A stretch of 64,000 bases of DNA from Phlebotomus papatasi (Eukaryota; Arthropoda; Insecta; Diptera; Psychodidae). Below, in pieces: positions 48,358-59,014 of the stretch. The stretch lies in assembly GCF_024763615.1 (NCBI RefSeq), contig NW_026604957.1, forward strand, positions 1 to 64,000, written 5' to 3'. The notes under the pieces are model-generated. The model did not search any database. It saw only the letters and a list, made by a program, of their open reading frames with translations, and had not been told where the DNA came from. Within the stretch, counting starts at the first letter, position 1, and each line of letters opens with the position of its first letter. Position numbers and translations under genes: made by a program.

Positions 48358-51300
48358 GGAGGAAGATCGCGAAAAATTGCGAAAAAGCTAGGGAATTCCC
48401 TGTCCGGAACAGTGCTGGAGATGATCCCCATGTGGATGGACTCAGATCTAACCATTTCAGGAAGAGAGATGGCGAAAAAGCTAGGGAATTCTATATTCGG
48501 AACAGTGCTGGAGATGGTCCCCATGTGGATGGACTCAGATCTGACCATTTCTGGAAGAGAGATGGCGAAAAATCTAGGGAATTCCATATCCGGAACAGTG
48601 CTGGAGATGGTCCCCATGTGGATGGACTCAGATCTGACCATTTCAGGAAGAGAGATGGCGAAAAAGCTAGGGAATTCCATATCCGGAACAGTGCTGGAGA
48701 TGATCACCATGTGGATGGACTCAGATCTGACCATTTCTGGAAGAGAGATGGCGAAAAAGCTAGGGAATTCCATATCCGGAACAGTGCTGGAGATGGGTCC
48801 CCATGTGGATGGACTCAGATCTGACCATTTCTGGAAGAGAGATGGCGAAAAAGCTAGGGAATTCCATATCCGGAACAGTGCTGGAGATGATCACCATGTG
48901 GATGGACTCAGATCTGACCATTTCTGGAAGAGAGATGGCGAAAAATCTAGGGAATTCCATATCCGGAACAGTGCTGGAGATGGTCCCCATGTGGATGGAC
49001 TCAGATCTGACCATTTCAGGAAGAGAGATGGCGAAAAAGCTAGGGAATTCCATATCCGGAACAGTGCTGGAGATGATCACCATGTGGATGGACTCAGATC
49101 TGACCATTTCTGGAAGAGAGATGGCGAAAAAGCTAGGGAATTCCATATCCGGAACAGTGCTGGAGATGGGTCCCCATGTGGATGGACTCAGATCTGACCA
49201 TTTCTGGAAGAGAGATGGCGAAAAAGCTAGGGAATTCCATATCCGGAACAGTGCTGGAGATGGTCCCCATGTGGATGGACTCAGATCTGACCATTTCAGG
49301 AAGAGAGCTGCCGAAAAAGCTAGGGAATTCCATATCCGGAACAGTGCTGGAGATGGTCCCCATGTGGATGGACTCAGATCTGACCATTTCAGGAAGAGAG
49401 ATGGCGAAAAAGCTAGGGAATTCCATATCCGGAACAGTGCTGGAGATGATCACCATGTGGATGGACTCAGATCTGACCATTTCTGGAAGAGAGATGGCGA
49501 AAAATCTAGGGAATTCCATATCCGGAACAGTGCTGGAGATGGTCCCCATGTGGATGGACTCAGATCTGACCATTTCAGGAAGAGAGATGGCGAAAAAGCT
49601 AGGGAATTCCATATCCGGAACAGTGCTGGAGATGATCACCATGTGGATGGACTCAGATCTGACCATTTCTGGAAGAGAGATGGCGAAAAAGCTAGGGAAT
49701 TCCATATCCGGAACAGTGCTGGAGATGGGTCCCCATGTGGATGGACTCAGATCTGACCATTTCTGGAAGAGAGATGGCGAAAAAGCTAGGGAATTCCATA
49801 TCCGGAACAGTGCTGGAGATGGTCCCCATGTGGATGGACTCAGATCTGACCATTTCAGGATGAGAGATGGCGAAAAAGCTAGGGAATTCCATATCCGGAA
49901 CAATGCTGGGTATAGTCATCATATGGATGGGCTCAAAACTGATCATATCTGGAGGAAAAATGAGGAAAAGTAGGATAATACCATGTCCAGAGCTTTTCCA
50001 GGGATGGTCATCTTGTGGATAAAAAAGATTTTTTGGGGATGGTCACCATGTGGATGGGCTCAGATCTAACCATTTCAGGAAGAGAGATGGCGAAAAAGCT
50101 AGGGAATTCTATATCCGGAACAGTGCTGGAGATGGTCCCCATGTGGATGGACTCAGATCTAACCATTTCAGGAAGAGAGGTGGCGAAAAAGCTAGGGAAT
50201 TCTATATCCGGAACAGTGCTGGAGATGGTCCCCATGTGGATGGACTCAGATCTGACCATTTCAGGAAGAGAGATGGCGAAAAAGCTAGGGAATTCCATAT
50301 CCGGAACAATGCTGGGGATAGTCATCATATGGATGGGCTCAAAACTGATCATATCTGGAGGAAAAATGAGGAAAAGTAGGATAATACCATGTCCAGAGCT
50401 TTTCCAGGGATGGTCATCTTGTGGATAAAGAGGATTTTTTGGGGATGGTCACCATGTGGATGGACTCATATCTAACCATTTCAGGAAGAGAGATGGCGAA
50501 AAAGCTAGGGAATTCTATATCCGGAACAGTGCTGGAGATGGTCCCCATGTGGATGTACTCAGATCTAACCATTTCTGGAAGAGAGATGGGGAAAAAGCTA
50601 GGGAATTCTATATCCGGAACAGTGCTGGAGATGGTCCCCATGTGGATGGACTCAGATCTGACCATTTCTGGAAGAGAGATGGCGAAAAAGCTAGGGAATT
50701 CCATATCCGGAACAGTGCTGGAGATGGTCCCCATGTGGATGGACTCAGATCTGACCATTTCTGGAAGAGAGATGGCGAAAAAGCTAGGGAATTCCATATC
50801 CGGAACAATGCTGGAGATGGTCCCAATGTGGATGGACTCAGATCTGACCATTTCTGGGAGAGAGATGGCGAAAAAGCTAGGGAATTCCATATCCGGAACA
50901 ATGCTGGGTATAGTCATCATATGGATGGGCTCAAAACTGATCATATCTGGAGGAAAAATGAGGAAAAGTAGGATAATACCATGTCCAGAGCTTTTCCAGG
51001 GATGGTCATTTTGCGGATAAAGAAGATTTTTTGGGGATGGTCACCATGTGGATGGACTCAGATCTGACCATTTCAGGAAGAGAGATGGCGAAAAAGCTAG
51101 GGAATTCTATATCCGGAACAGTACTGGAGATGGTCCCCATGTGGATGGACTCAGATCTAACCATTTCAGGAAGAGAGATGGCGAAAAATCTAGGGAATTC
51201 CATATCCGGAACAGTGCTGGAGATGGTCCCCATGTGGATGGACTCAGATCTGACCATTTCAGGAAGAGAGATGGCGAAAAAGCTAGGGAATTCCATATCC

Positions 51301-54300
51301 GGAACAGTGCTGGAGATGATCACCATGTGGATGGACTCAGATCTGACCATTTCTGGAAGAGAGATGGCGAAAAAGCTAGGGAATTCCATATCCGGAACAG
51401 TGCTGGAGATGGGTCCCCATGTGGATGGACTCAGATCTGACCATTTCTGGAAGAGAGATGGCGAAAAAGCTAGGGAATTCCATATCCGGAACAGTGCTGG
51501 AGATGGTCCCCATGTGGATGGACTCAGATCTGACCATTTCAGGAAGAGAGCTGCCGAAAAAGCTAGGGAATTCCATATCCGGAACAGTGCTGGAGATGGT
51601 CCCCATGTGGATGGACTCAGATCTGACCATTTCAGGAAGAGAGATGGCGAAAAAGCTAGGGAATTCCATATCCGGAACAGTGCTGGAGATGATCACCATG
51701 TGGATGGACTCAGATCTGACCATTTCTGGAAGAGAGATGGCGAAAAATCTAGGGAATTCCATATCCGGAACAGTGCTGGAGATGGTCCCCATGTGGATGT
51801 ACTCAGATCTGACCATTTCTGGAAGAGAGATGGGGAAAAAGCTAGGGAATTCTATATCCGGAACAGTGCTGGAGATGGTCCCCATGTGGATGGACTCAGA
51901 TCTGACCATTTCTGGAAGAGAGATGGCGAAAAAGCTAGGGAATTCCATATCCGGAACAGTGCTGGAGATGGTCCCCATGTGGATGGACTCAGATCTGACC
52001 ATTTCTGGAAGAGAGATGGCGAAAAAGCTAGGGAATTCCATATCCGGAACAATGCTGGAGATGGTCCCAATGTGGATGGACTCAGATCTGGAGACCATTT
52101 CTGGGAGAGAGATGGCGAAAAAGCTAGGGAATTCCATATCCGGAACAATGCTGGGTATAGTCATCATATGGATGGGCTCAAAACTGATCATATCTGGAGG
52201 AAAAATGAGGAAAAGTAGGATAATACCATGTCCAGAGCTTTTCCAGGGATGGTCATCTTGCGGATAAAGAAGATTTTTTGGGGATGGTCACCATGTGGAT
52301 GGACTCAGATCTGACCATTTCAGGAAGAGAGATGGCGAAAAAGCTAGGGAATTCTATATCCGGAACAGTGCTGGAGATGATCACCATGTGGATGGACTCA
52401 GATCTGACCATTTCTGGAAGAGAGATGGCGAAAAATCTAGGGAATTCCATATCCGGAACAGTGCTGGAGATGGTCACCATGTGGATGGACTCAGATCTGA
52501 CCATTTCAGGAAGAGAGATGGCGAAAAAGCTAGGGAATTCCATATCCGGAACAGTGCTGGAGATGATCACCATGTGGATGGACTCAGATCTGACCATTTC
52601 TGGAAGAGAGATGGCGAAAAAGCTAGGGAATTCCATATCCGGAACAGTGCTGGAGATGGGTCCCCATGTGGATGGACTCAGATCTGACCATTTCTGGAAG
52701 AGAGATGGCGAAAAAGCTAGGGAATTCCATATCCGGAACAGTGCTGGAGATGGTCCCCATGTGGATGGACTCAGATCTGACCATTTCAGGAAGAGAGCTG
52801 CCGAAAAAGCTAGGGAATTCCATATCCGGAACAGTGCTGGAGATGGTCCCCATGTGGATGGACTCAGATCTGACCATTTCAGGAAGAGAGATGGCGAAAA
52901 AGCTAGGGAATTCCATATCCGGAACAGTGCTGGAGATGATCACCATGTGGATGGACTCAGATCTGACCATTTCTGGAAGAGAGATGGCGAAAAATCTAGG
53001 GAATTCCATATCCGGAACAGTGCTGGAGATGGTCCCCATGTGGATGGACTCAGATCTGACCATTTCAGGAAGAGAGATGGCGAAAAAGCTAGGGAATTCC
53101 ATATCCGGAACAGTGCTGGAGATGATCACCATGTGGATGGACTCAGATCTGACCATTTCTAGAAGAGAGATGGCGAAAAAGCTAGGGAATTCCATATCCG
53201 GAACAGTGCTGGAGATGGGTCCCCATGTGGATGGACTCAGATCTGACCATTTCTGGAAGAGAGATGGCGAAAAAGCTAGGGAATTCCATATCCGGAACAG
53301 TGCTGGAGATGGTCCCCATGTGGATGGACTCAGATCTGACCATTTCAGGATGAGAGATGGCGAAAAAGCTAGGGAATTCCATATCCGGAACAATGCTGGG
53401 TATAGTCATCATATGGATGGGCTCAAAACTGATCATATCTGGAGGAAAAATGAGGAAAAGTAGGATAATACCATGTCCAGAGCTTTTCCAGGGATGGTCA
53501 TCTTGTGGATAAAAAAGATTTTTTGGGGATGGTCACCATGTGGATGGGCTCAGATCTAACCATTTCAGGAAGAGAGATGGCGAAAAAGCTAGGGAATTCT
53601 ATATCCGGAACAGTACTGGAGATGGTCCCCATGTGGATGGACTCAGATCTAACCATTTCAGGAAGAGAGGTGGCGAAAAAGCTAGGGAATTCTATATCCG
53701 GAACAGTGCTGGAGATGGTCCCCATGTGGATGGACTCAGATCTGACCATTTCAGGAAGAGAGATGGCGAAAAAGCTAGGGAATTCCATATCCGGAACAAT
53801 GCTGGGGATAGTCATCATATGGATGGGCTCAAAACTGATCATATTTGGAGGAAAAATGAGGAAAAGTAGGATAATACCATGTCCAGAGCTTTTCCAGGGA
53901 TGGTCATCTTGTGGATAAAGAGGATTTTTTGGGGATGGTCACCATGTGGATGGACTCATATCTAACCATTTCAGGAAGAGAGATGGCGAAAAAGCTAGGG
54001 AATTCTATATCCGGAACAGTGCTGGAGATGGTCCCCATGTGGATGTACTCAGATCTAACCATTTCTGGAAGAGAGATGGGGAAAAAGCTAGGGAATTCTA
54101 TATCCGGAACAATGCTGGAGATGGTCCCAATGTGGATGGACTCAGATCTGACCATTTCTGGGAGAGAGATGGCGAAAAAGCTAGGGAATTCCATATCCGG
54201 AACAATGCTGGGTATAGTCATCATATGGATGGGCTCAAAACTGATCATATCTGGAGGAAAAATGAGGAAAAGTAGGATAATACCATGTCCAGAGCTTTTC

Positions 54301-54840
54301 CAGGGATGGTCATCTTGCGGATAAAGAAGATTTTTTGGGGATGGTCACCATGTGGATGGACTCAGATCTGACCATTTCAGGAAGAGAGATGGCGAAAAAG
54401 CTAGGGAATTCTATATCCGGAACAGTACTGGAGATGGTCCCCATGTGGATGGACTCAGATCTAACCATTTCAGGAAGAGATATGGCGAAAAAGCTAGGGA
54501 ATTCTATATCCGGAACAGTGCTGGAGATGGTCCCCATGTGGATGGACTCAGATCTAACCATTTCAGGAAGAGAGATGACGAAAAAGCTAGGGAATTCCAT
54601 ATCCGGAACAATGCTGGAGATGGTCCCCATGTGGATGGACTCAGATCTGACCATTTCTGGAAGAGAGATGGCGAAAAAGCTAGGGAATTCCATATCCGGA
54701 ACAATGCTGGGGATAGTCATCATATGGATGGGCTCAAAACTGATCATATCTGGAGGAAAAATGAGGAAAAGTAGGATAATACCATGTCTAGAGCTTTTCC
54801 AGGGATGGTCATCTTGTGGATAAAGAAGATTTGGGGATGT
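48358..54840 (+). repeat. 93-bp satellite with higher-order modules (~66 monomers)
   Basis: The monomer mark TGTGGATGGACTCAG lies at 48431, 48524, 48617, 48710 and on, 93 bp apart. Eight module ends carry one diverged monomer (ATATGGATGGGCTCAAAACTG...) plus a 34-bp fragment with GATTTTTTGGGGATGGTCACC. Module marks near 49974, 50380, 50971, 52218, 53464, 53870, 54276 and 54775 are spaced 406, 591, 1247, 1246, 406, 406 and 499 bp, that is n x 93 + 127 with n = 3, 5, 12, 12, 3, 3, 4, give or take a few bases. Stretches from about 49133-50500 recur near 52623-53990 (shift 3490 bp). Confidence 0.97.
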
Positions 54841-54911
54841 CTAAAATAATGATGAGAAGGACGTCTTATGTTCGTAGGTCATGAAATTGATTTTTCTTGC
54901 AAATTCTAATT

Positions 54912-55190
54912 CAATTATACTGCGAGAAATTATTGATAAATGGTTTTTAGCTCGTTAAAAAACTGTGGCCGGTTTTTGCTCGTAAGATTTCTCTAGAGGT
55001 TTTTTGAAGTCACCAAAAAAGTTACAGGGTTTTTGCAATAAGGTCCTCAATTATACTGCGAGAAATGATTGATAAATGGTTTTTAGCTCGTTAAAAAACT
55101 GTGGCCGTTTTTTGCTCGTAAGACTTTTTGACAGTTTTTTTGCTCTGACAAAAGAGATACAGGGTTTTTGCAATAAGGTCCTCAAATGTC
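54912..55190 (-). repeat. ~136-bp tandem duplication of the gag 3' end at the satellite edge
   Basis: CAATTATACTGCGAGAAAT, then GATAAATGGTTTTTAGCTCG and TTACAGGG/ATACAGGGTTTTTGCAATAAGG, occur twice, 136 bp apart (54912 and 55048). The second copy covers the last codons of the gag frame; the first lies beyond its stop. Confidence 0.85.
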
Positions 55191-56551
55191 GTTTCATTAA
55201 AAGTTCTGCTTTGATTGGGATTAGTCGAATTATGGGGAGATGTATTATTGAAACAGGTATTAAAATTTTGGGTGCGATTCCTGTTAGGTTGGAAAGTTTG
55301 GTTATTTCTTTGGGATTGATTTGGCCGATAGTTCTGTCGCGAATTTTGGGACGAATTTTGATTCCGGTTGTTATATGAATTATTTTGGTTTCTGTTTTGG
55401 TTTGTAAAAGAAGAAGATGAAGAACCTGATTGTGTTTGAGTTCCATTATTCCCAGAATTTTGTTGAAATTTCCCAGGATCAGGATTACCGGATGGGATGG
55501 TTTTTAATCTACTCTCCGCGAAAATAACTGCAGCACCAATGCTTTTGAAACTTCGCGTAAGTATCATGATGCGGGTATCATTATCCCGAATCCCGTTTGC
55601 AAAAATATCTAGTGCTTCGCGTAGATTTTTATCTTTTACAGCTTGTGTGATTCTCCCATCACAATGAGCGGCACATGCTGCATTAAAAATATTCATAGCA
55701 TCCTCGACACGCTTCGCGAATAACGCTGCCTCTCCTATCCCTAGTTCAAGTTCATTTTGTGAAATTATAACGTCCCTAAATTCTTGATACGTGGTATAAC
55801 TTTGTCCTCTTACAACTGAATACATTTCTGGGCTTAGTTTCATAATAATAAGCCTAACAAATTCCATATCTCTTGAATTATTTTCATCATTGAAATAATC
55901 TTCATATAAACTGTCGCAAATTGCGATAAAATGAGCTACTATATGCGACTCACTTGTGCATTTTGGGATGTCCTTATAGAGTTCGCTGAACGGTACAGTA
56001 GCCATATTCTGCTGCGTAGTTTCTGAGCTGTTGGAATTTATAGATGATTGTTGCTGTTGCGATGGAGGAGGTGGTGGCGGATCCGTAGGTCGGTTATTGA
56101 TTGGTGATTGTTGAAGTTGTGGTGATAGCGGAGATGTTGGATGTTGTGCAGGAGTACCGTCCTGATGATGGGTTCTTTGTGGTGATGGAAGCCGCGGAGT
56201 CTCTTGTACTTCGTCTGTAGATGACTGATTTCTGCTAGATGTCGGTGTTCTAACGACTATCGGTAGTGCAGCAATCTCTCGTAAAATTGGGGTAACACCA
56301 AGATACAATGGTTGATGGTGTCTCTCAGAAGTATGTTGTGATGCTGCTGATGGTGGCGTATATGTAATTGGGGATGGTTCCGGTGGTGTTCGTGCTGTTT
56401 TTCCACTCCGTTGAAATACACTAGGACAGTTTTCTACACTAGGACCAGGACCATTTTCTGAGCTTCTCCTGGTAGTTTCAGTCTTTTGAACCGTTTTATT
56501 TTTAACTACAACTTTTTTTGTTCTTAAATGGAAGCTGGTGCGGTTACTCAT
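55091..56551 (-). CDS. Ty3/gypsy-type Gag protein, intact, no pol
   Basis: A 486-residue uninterrupted frame from the ATG at 56551. The first ~180 residues are disordered, Pro/Ser/Gln-rich (including PPPPPPSQQQQ). Residues about 185-345 are a helical capsid-like region (FSELYKDIPKCTSESHIVAH, EFRDVIISQNELELGIGEAA, ILTRSFKSIGAAVIFAESRL), laid out like the Gag at 21614. An Asn/Gln/Ser-rich tail lacks a CCHC knuckle. No pol follows: downstream (below 55091) is a duplicated gag end and then satellite. It is either a retroelement cut off by the satellite or a solitary gag gene. N-terminus and composition differ from the other copy, so they are separate families. Confidence 0.65.
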   Translation of the reverse strand: MSNRTSFHLRTKKVVVKNKTVQKTETTRRSSENGPGPSVENCPSVFQRSGKTARTPPEPSPITYTPPSAASQHTSERHHQPLYLGVTPILREIAALPIVVRTPTSSRNQSSTDEVQETPRLPSPQRTHHQDGTPAQHPTSPLSPQLQQSPINNRPTDPPPPPPSQQQQSSINSNSSETTQQNMATVPFSELYKDIPKCTSESHIVAHFIAICDSLYEDYFNDENNSRDMEFVRLIIMKLSPEMYSVVRGQSYTTYQEFRDVIISQNELELGIGEAALFAKRVEDAMNIFNAACAAHCDGRITQAVKDKNLREALDIFANGIRDNDTRIMILTRSFKSIGAAVIFAESRLKTIPSGNPDPGKFQQNSGNNGTQTQSGSSSSSFTNQNRNQNNSYNNRNQNSSQNSRQNYRPNQSQRNNQTFQPNRNRTQNFNTCFNNTSPHNSTNPNQSRTFNETTFEDLIAKTLYLFCQSKKTVKKSYEQKTATVF

Positions 56552-57107
56552 TTACGGTTACTCATTTGAGATTATCTGATTCTCTTTTAAACTTCACAAC
56601 ACTTATTCAACACTGGATAATCCCACTTCCAAACCAATTTGATATGCCAGGTTAAAACTCACTGAATGTAGTTATATAAATTATGTTTATTGGCTTCTTG
56701 TCTTGTGTTTTCAAGTGACTTCGAGCGACTTCAAGCGACTTCGAGCGACTTCGATCTATTCTAGTGTTGCACTTACTTTTATGCATATTTTATGTTTATT
56801 TAGCAGTAAGCGCAACACTAGGAAATTACAATAAGCATAAAAAGCATAATAATCTTAAAGCATAACATATTTCATCAAATATCTTAACTAAAATAAGAAA
56901 GGGGAAGGAGTTAACAAATAGGAACACGGATGTTCCGCTACATGATTTTGTTAATAGAAATTCCTACTATTTATAGAAAAATTAAAATTCTACCCCACTA
57001 AAGATCACAAAAAATGTACTTATTCTAAGTCTCATTAATTTGCGTCAATCAAGAAAAAATGGCTTTATTTGTGCCTTTTTCGTGTAAACAAATAAAATGC
57101 TGAGCGT
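56552..57107 (-). promoter_or_regulatory. 5' region of the gag element: decamer repeats and hairpin, LTR-like
   Basis: Upstream of the gag ATG lie four to five copies of a 10-bp unit (TCGAGCGACT/TCAAGCGACT) at 56711-56755 and a 16-bp-stem hairpin at 56761-56821 (CTAGTGTTGCACTTAC / GTAAGCGCAACACTAG). GGTTACTCATTT is duplicated across the start codon. These look like LTR or leader elements, but no LTR ends or primer-binding site could be fixed. Confidence 0.4.
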
Positions 57108-57109
57108 TA

Positions 57110-57453
57110 TTAGGTGAGATTCTTAACAATCTCACCTACTATAATCCTAACAAAATCTCATGTCCTCCGATTGGCCCCAAACTTTGCCAGAATGTGTTTT
57201 GACACTTCCTGATCACGAATATATGGATGGCTAAAAACCGTTCCCGTCCGTCCGTCCGTCCGTCCGTCCGTCCGTCCGTCCGTCCGTCCGTCCGTCCGTC
57301 CGTCCGTCCGGCCGGCCGGGAACGTAACTTAGCCCCCCATATATTCGTGATCAGGAAGTGGCGAAACACATTTTGGCCAAGTTTGAGCGCGATCGGAGGA
57401 CATGAAATTTTGTTAGGATTATAGTAGGTGAGATTGTTAAGAATCTCACCTAA
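57110..57453. mobile_element. 344-bp non-autonomous foldback element
   Basis: Same tips as the 5.9-kb element (TTAGGTGAGATTCTTAACAATCTCACCTA) and the same TA target duplication (57108-57109, 57454-57455). The two ~130-bp ends (TCATGTCCTCCGATTGGCCC, CACTTCCTGATCACGAATATATGG) meet at a central GTCC array. Internal arms and spacer are missing, so this is a deletion derivative. Confidence 0.85.
57245..57318. repeat. GTCC tetranucleotide array
   Basis: About 17 uninterrupted GTCC units ending in GGCCGGCCGG, at the centre of the short foldback element. Confidence 0.92.
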
Positions 57454-57455
57454 TA

Positions 57456-57620
57456 TGATTTTAAGGGCTTTATTCTGTATTACTTGTATCTCCTTGAGTA
57501 GTTGTTGATTAGCCCCGCCCTATACCATGGTTCCATACGAAAGCATACTTTGATACATGGAGTGGTAAAATACTCTTCTGCAAGCGAATTTTACAAATTC
57601 AATGTGAGAATGAGATTCTC
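57456..57620 (-). pseudogene. LINE reverse-transcriptase C-terminal remnant
   Basis: The minus strand reads HSHIEFVKFACRRVFYHSMY, then QSMLSYGTMV, a TAG stop, GGANQQLLKEIQ and VIQNKALKI. This is the usual end of the reverse-transcriptase thumb in jockey/CR1-type LINEs (LxYG, then LLxxIQxxQNKALRII). The frame appears to resume left of 57108, so the short foldback element split it. Too short to name the clade. Confidence 0.6.
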
Positions 57621-58027
57621 AAACTCAATTCAACTAAGATTGAGTTGAGAATATTTTTTGAGAATATTTCAAACTGTTATACTGGAAAGTGATGTTTACA
57701 TTTGGTAATTCCAGTGTCAGAACATTAATGTTTTCAAAAAGTGAATTAATCGAATTAATTCTATAATCCGCACCCTAAGGCACGGTTTTTAGTTCACGAA
57801 ATAATATTTGAGGGTATCGAATAATCCTTAAATTTGCTAGAAAAAAAATTCAAATTTTTATGCAAAATCATAAAATATGTGTATAAGCACAAACATTCTA
57901 CATGACTTGTGATTCTTATTTTGACCACACTACCGCAATTTTATTTTTTACTTGTATATAAATATTTTTAAAATTATTAGCATTTACATTAAAAACCACT
58001 TCAAAAAAATTGGAACAAATCTCCGTT
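57621..58027. other. AT-rich, no gene
   Basis: It includes an imperfect hairpin (AAACTCAATTCAACTAAGATTGAGTT, near 57621-57650). No coding signal. Confidence 0.45.
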
Positions 58028-58240
58028 TTGGGAATTATAACTTAATTTTAACTGCCCGAACTCCAAGAGAGAGCAGTTTTCACAATCGACTTTTTTTTTA
58101 CTTCTCACCACCCTAGCTGCCAAACGGCAAGAGATATTGATTTCCAGTCTTCGGTAACCCCCCCCCCCACAAGTCAATATATTCTCTATCCAACTAAATT
58201 ACTCAAAGTACCCCCACTCCTTCTATCCCCTCCAAAAACA
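58028..58240 (+). repeat. Left arm of a dispersed inverted repeat
   Basis: CCAAGAGAGAGCAGTTTT, CGGCAAGAGATATTGATTTCCAGTCTTCGGT and CCCCCACTCC...CCCCTCCAA recur in inverse order at 60190-60400. Identity is roughly 75 percent by eye, so this is old. Confidence 0.6.
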
Positions 58241-59014
58241 TGTATTTTGACTTTGCAAAAAGTTGGCTCTGACGATTTCGTTCATTTTGGATATGTTTCG
58301 GAGATAGTTCAGCTGAACATATCGTCCTTAGACACCTGTCACCAGTTAATTCGTCATCTAGAATTTTTGAAATCCTCTTGAACAATTTTCAATTTTAAGC
58401 TGGTTTTGTGGTGATTAAAAGACAAATTAAATTCGACAATAATTTTATATGCATCAGAAAAATTGCGAAAATGTATATAAGGGCCTTGACAGACATGAGG
58501 ATTAGCCGAAAGACGGCTTAGCGTAATTATATCAGAAATAATGGTTAAACTACATTTCTATCATTTTTCACAAAGTCGTCTCTCGGCTTAAGTCATAAGT
58601 GTGTCTAGGGCAAGGCAGAGATCTTTCTCGGGAGTTCGAACAACTCGCAAAGCCTCGGACGCTTTGCCACCCTTTTTATATAATAAAATGGTACTAAAAT
58701 TATCACCACTTTAGGGATAGTCCTCAGAATGAAGATTTGTTGTTCAAACAGCGTTGGTGCTTTGACAGAGAAAGAAAGCACTAGATAAGTTACTATGTAC
58801 ACCGTTATTTGATTCTCTTTCACATGCGGTGAAGTCTCTGTGTCATTTTGGTGAAAAAATACTAGTACATGCAAATTATTCAGAGTTCTTGTGAAATTTG
58901 TGCAAAGGTTGCTTAAAACTTACTCATAAAAAAGTAATGATTTACCTGAAATTGTTTTGCTCTGGTTTTTTCGTGGATTTTTCAAGGATTTGTGGTAATT
59001 GTAAGTGAAAATTG
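58241..59014. other. AT-rich, no gene
   Basis: A minus-strand frame at 58605-58874 (89 codons) resembles no family and lacks a start context; treated as chance. Confidence 0.45.

Noticed and set aside
48069..54823. Long open frames (up to ~395 codons) as repeat-protein genes
   Set aside because: They occur in several frames on both strands, are explained by the 93-bp period being a multiple of three, and are broken by single-G units and 34-bp fragments.
26417..54840. CRISPR-like array
   Set aside because: Repeats are contiguous with no unique spacers, and the context is an animal nuclear genome.
58605..58874. 89-codon minus-strand frame
   Set aside because: No recognisable domain and it sits in repeat-derived AT-rich DNA.
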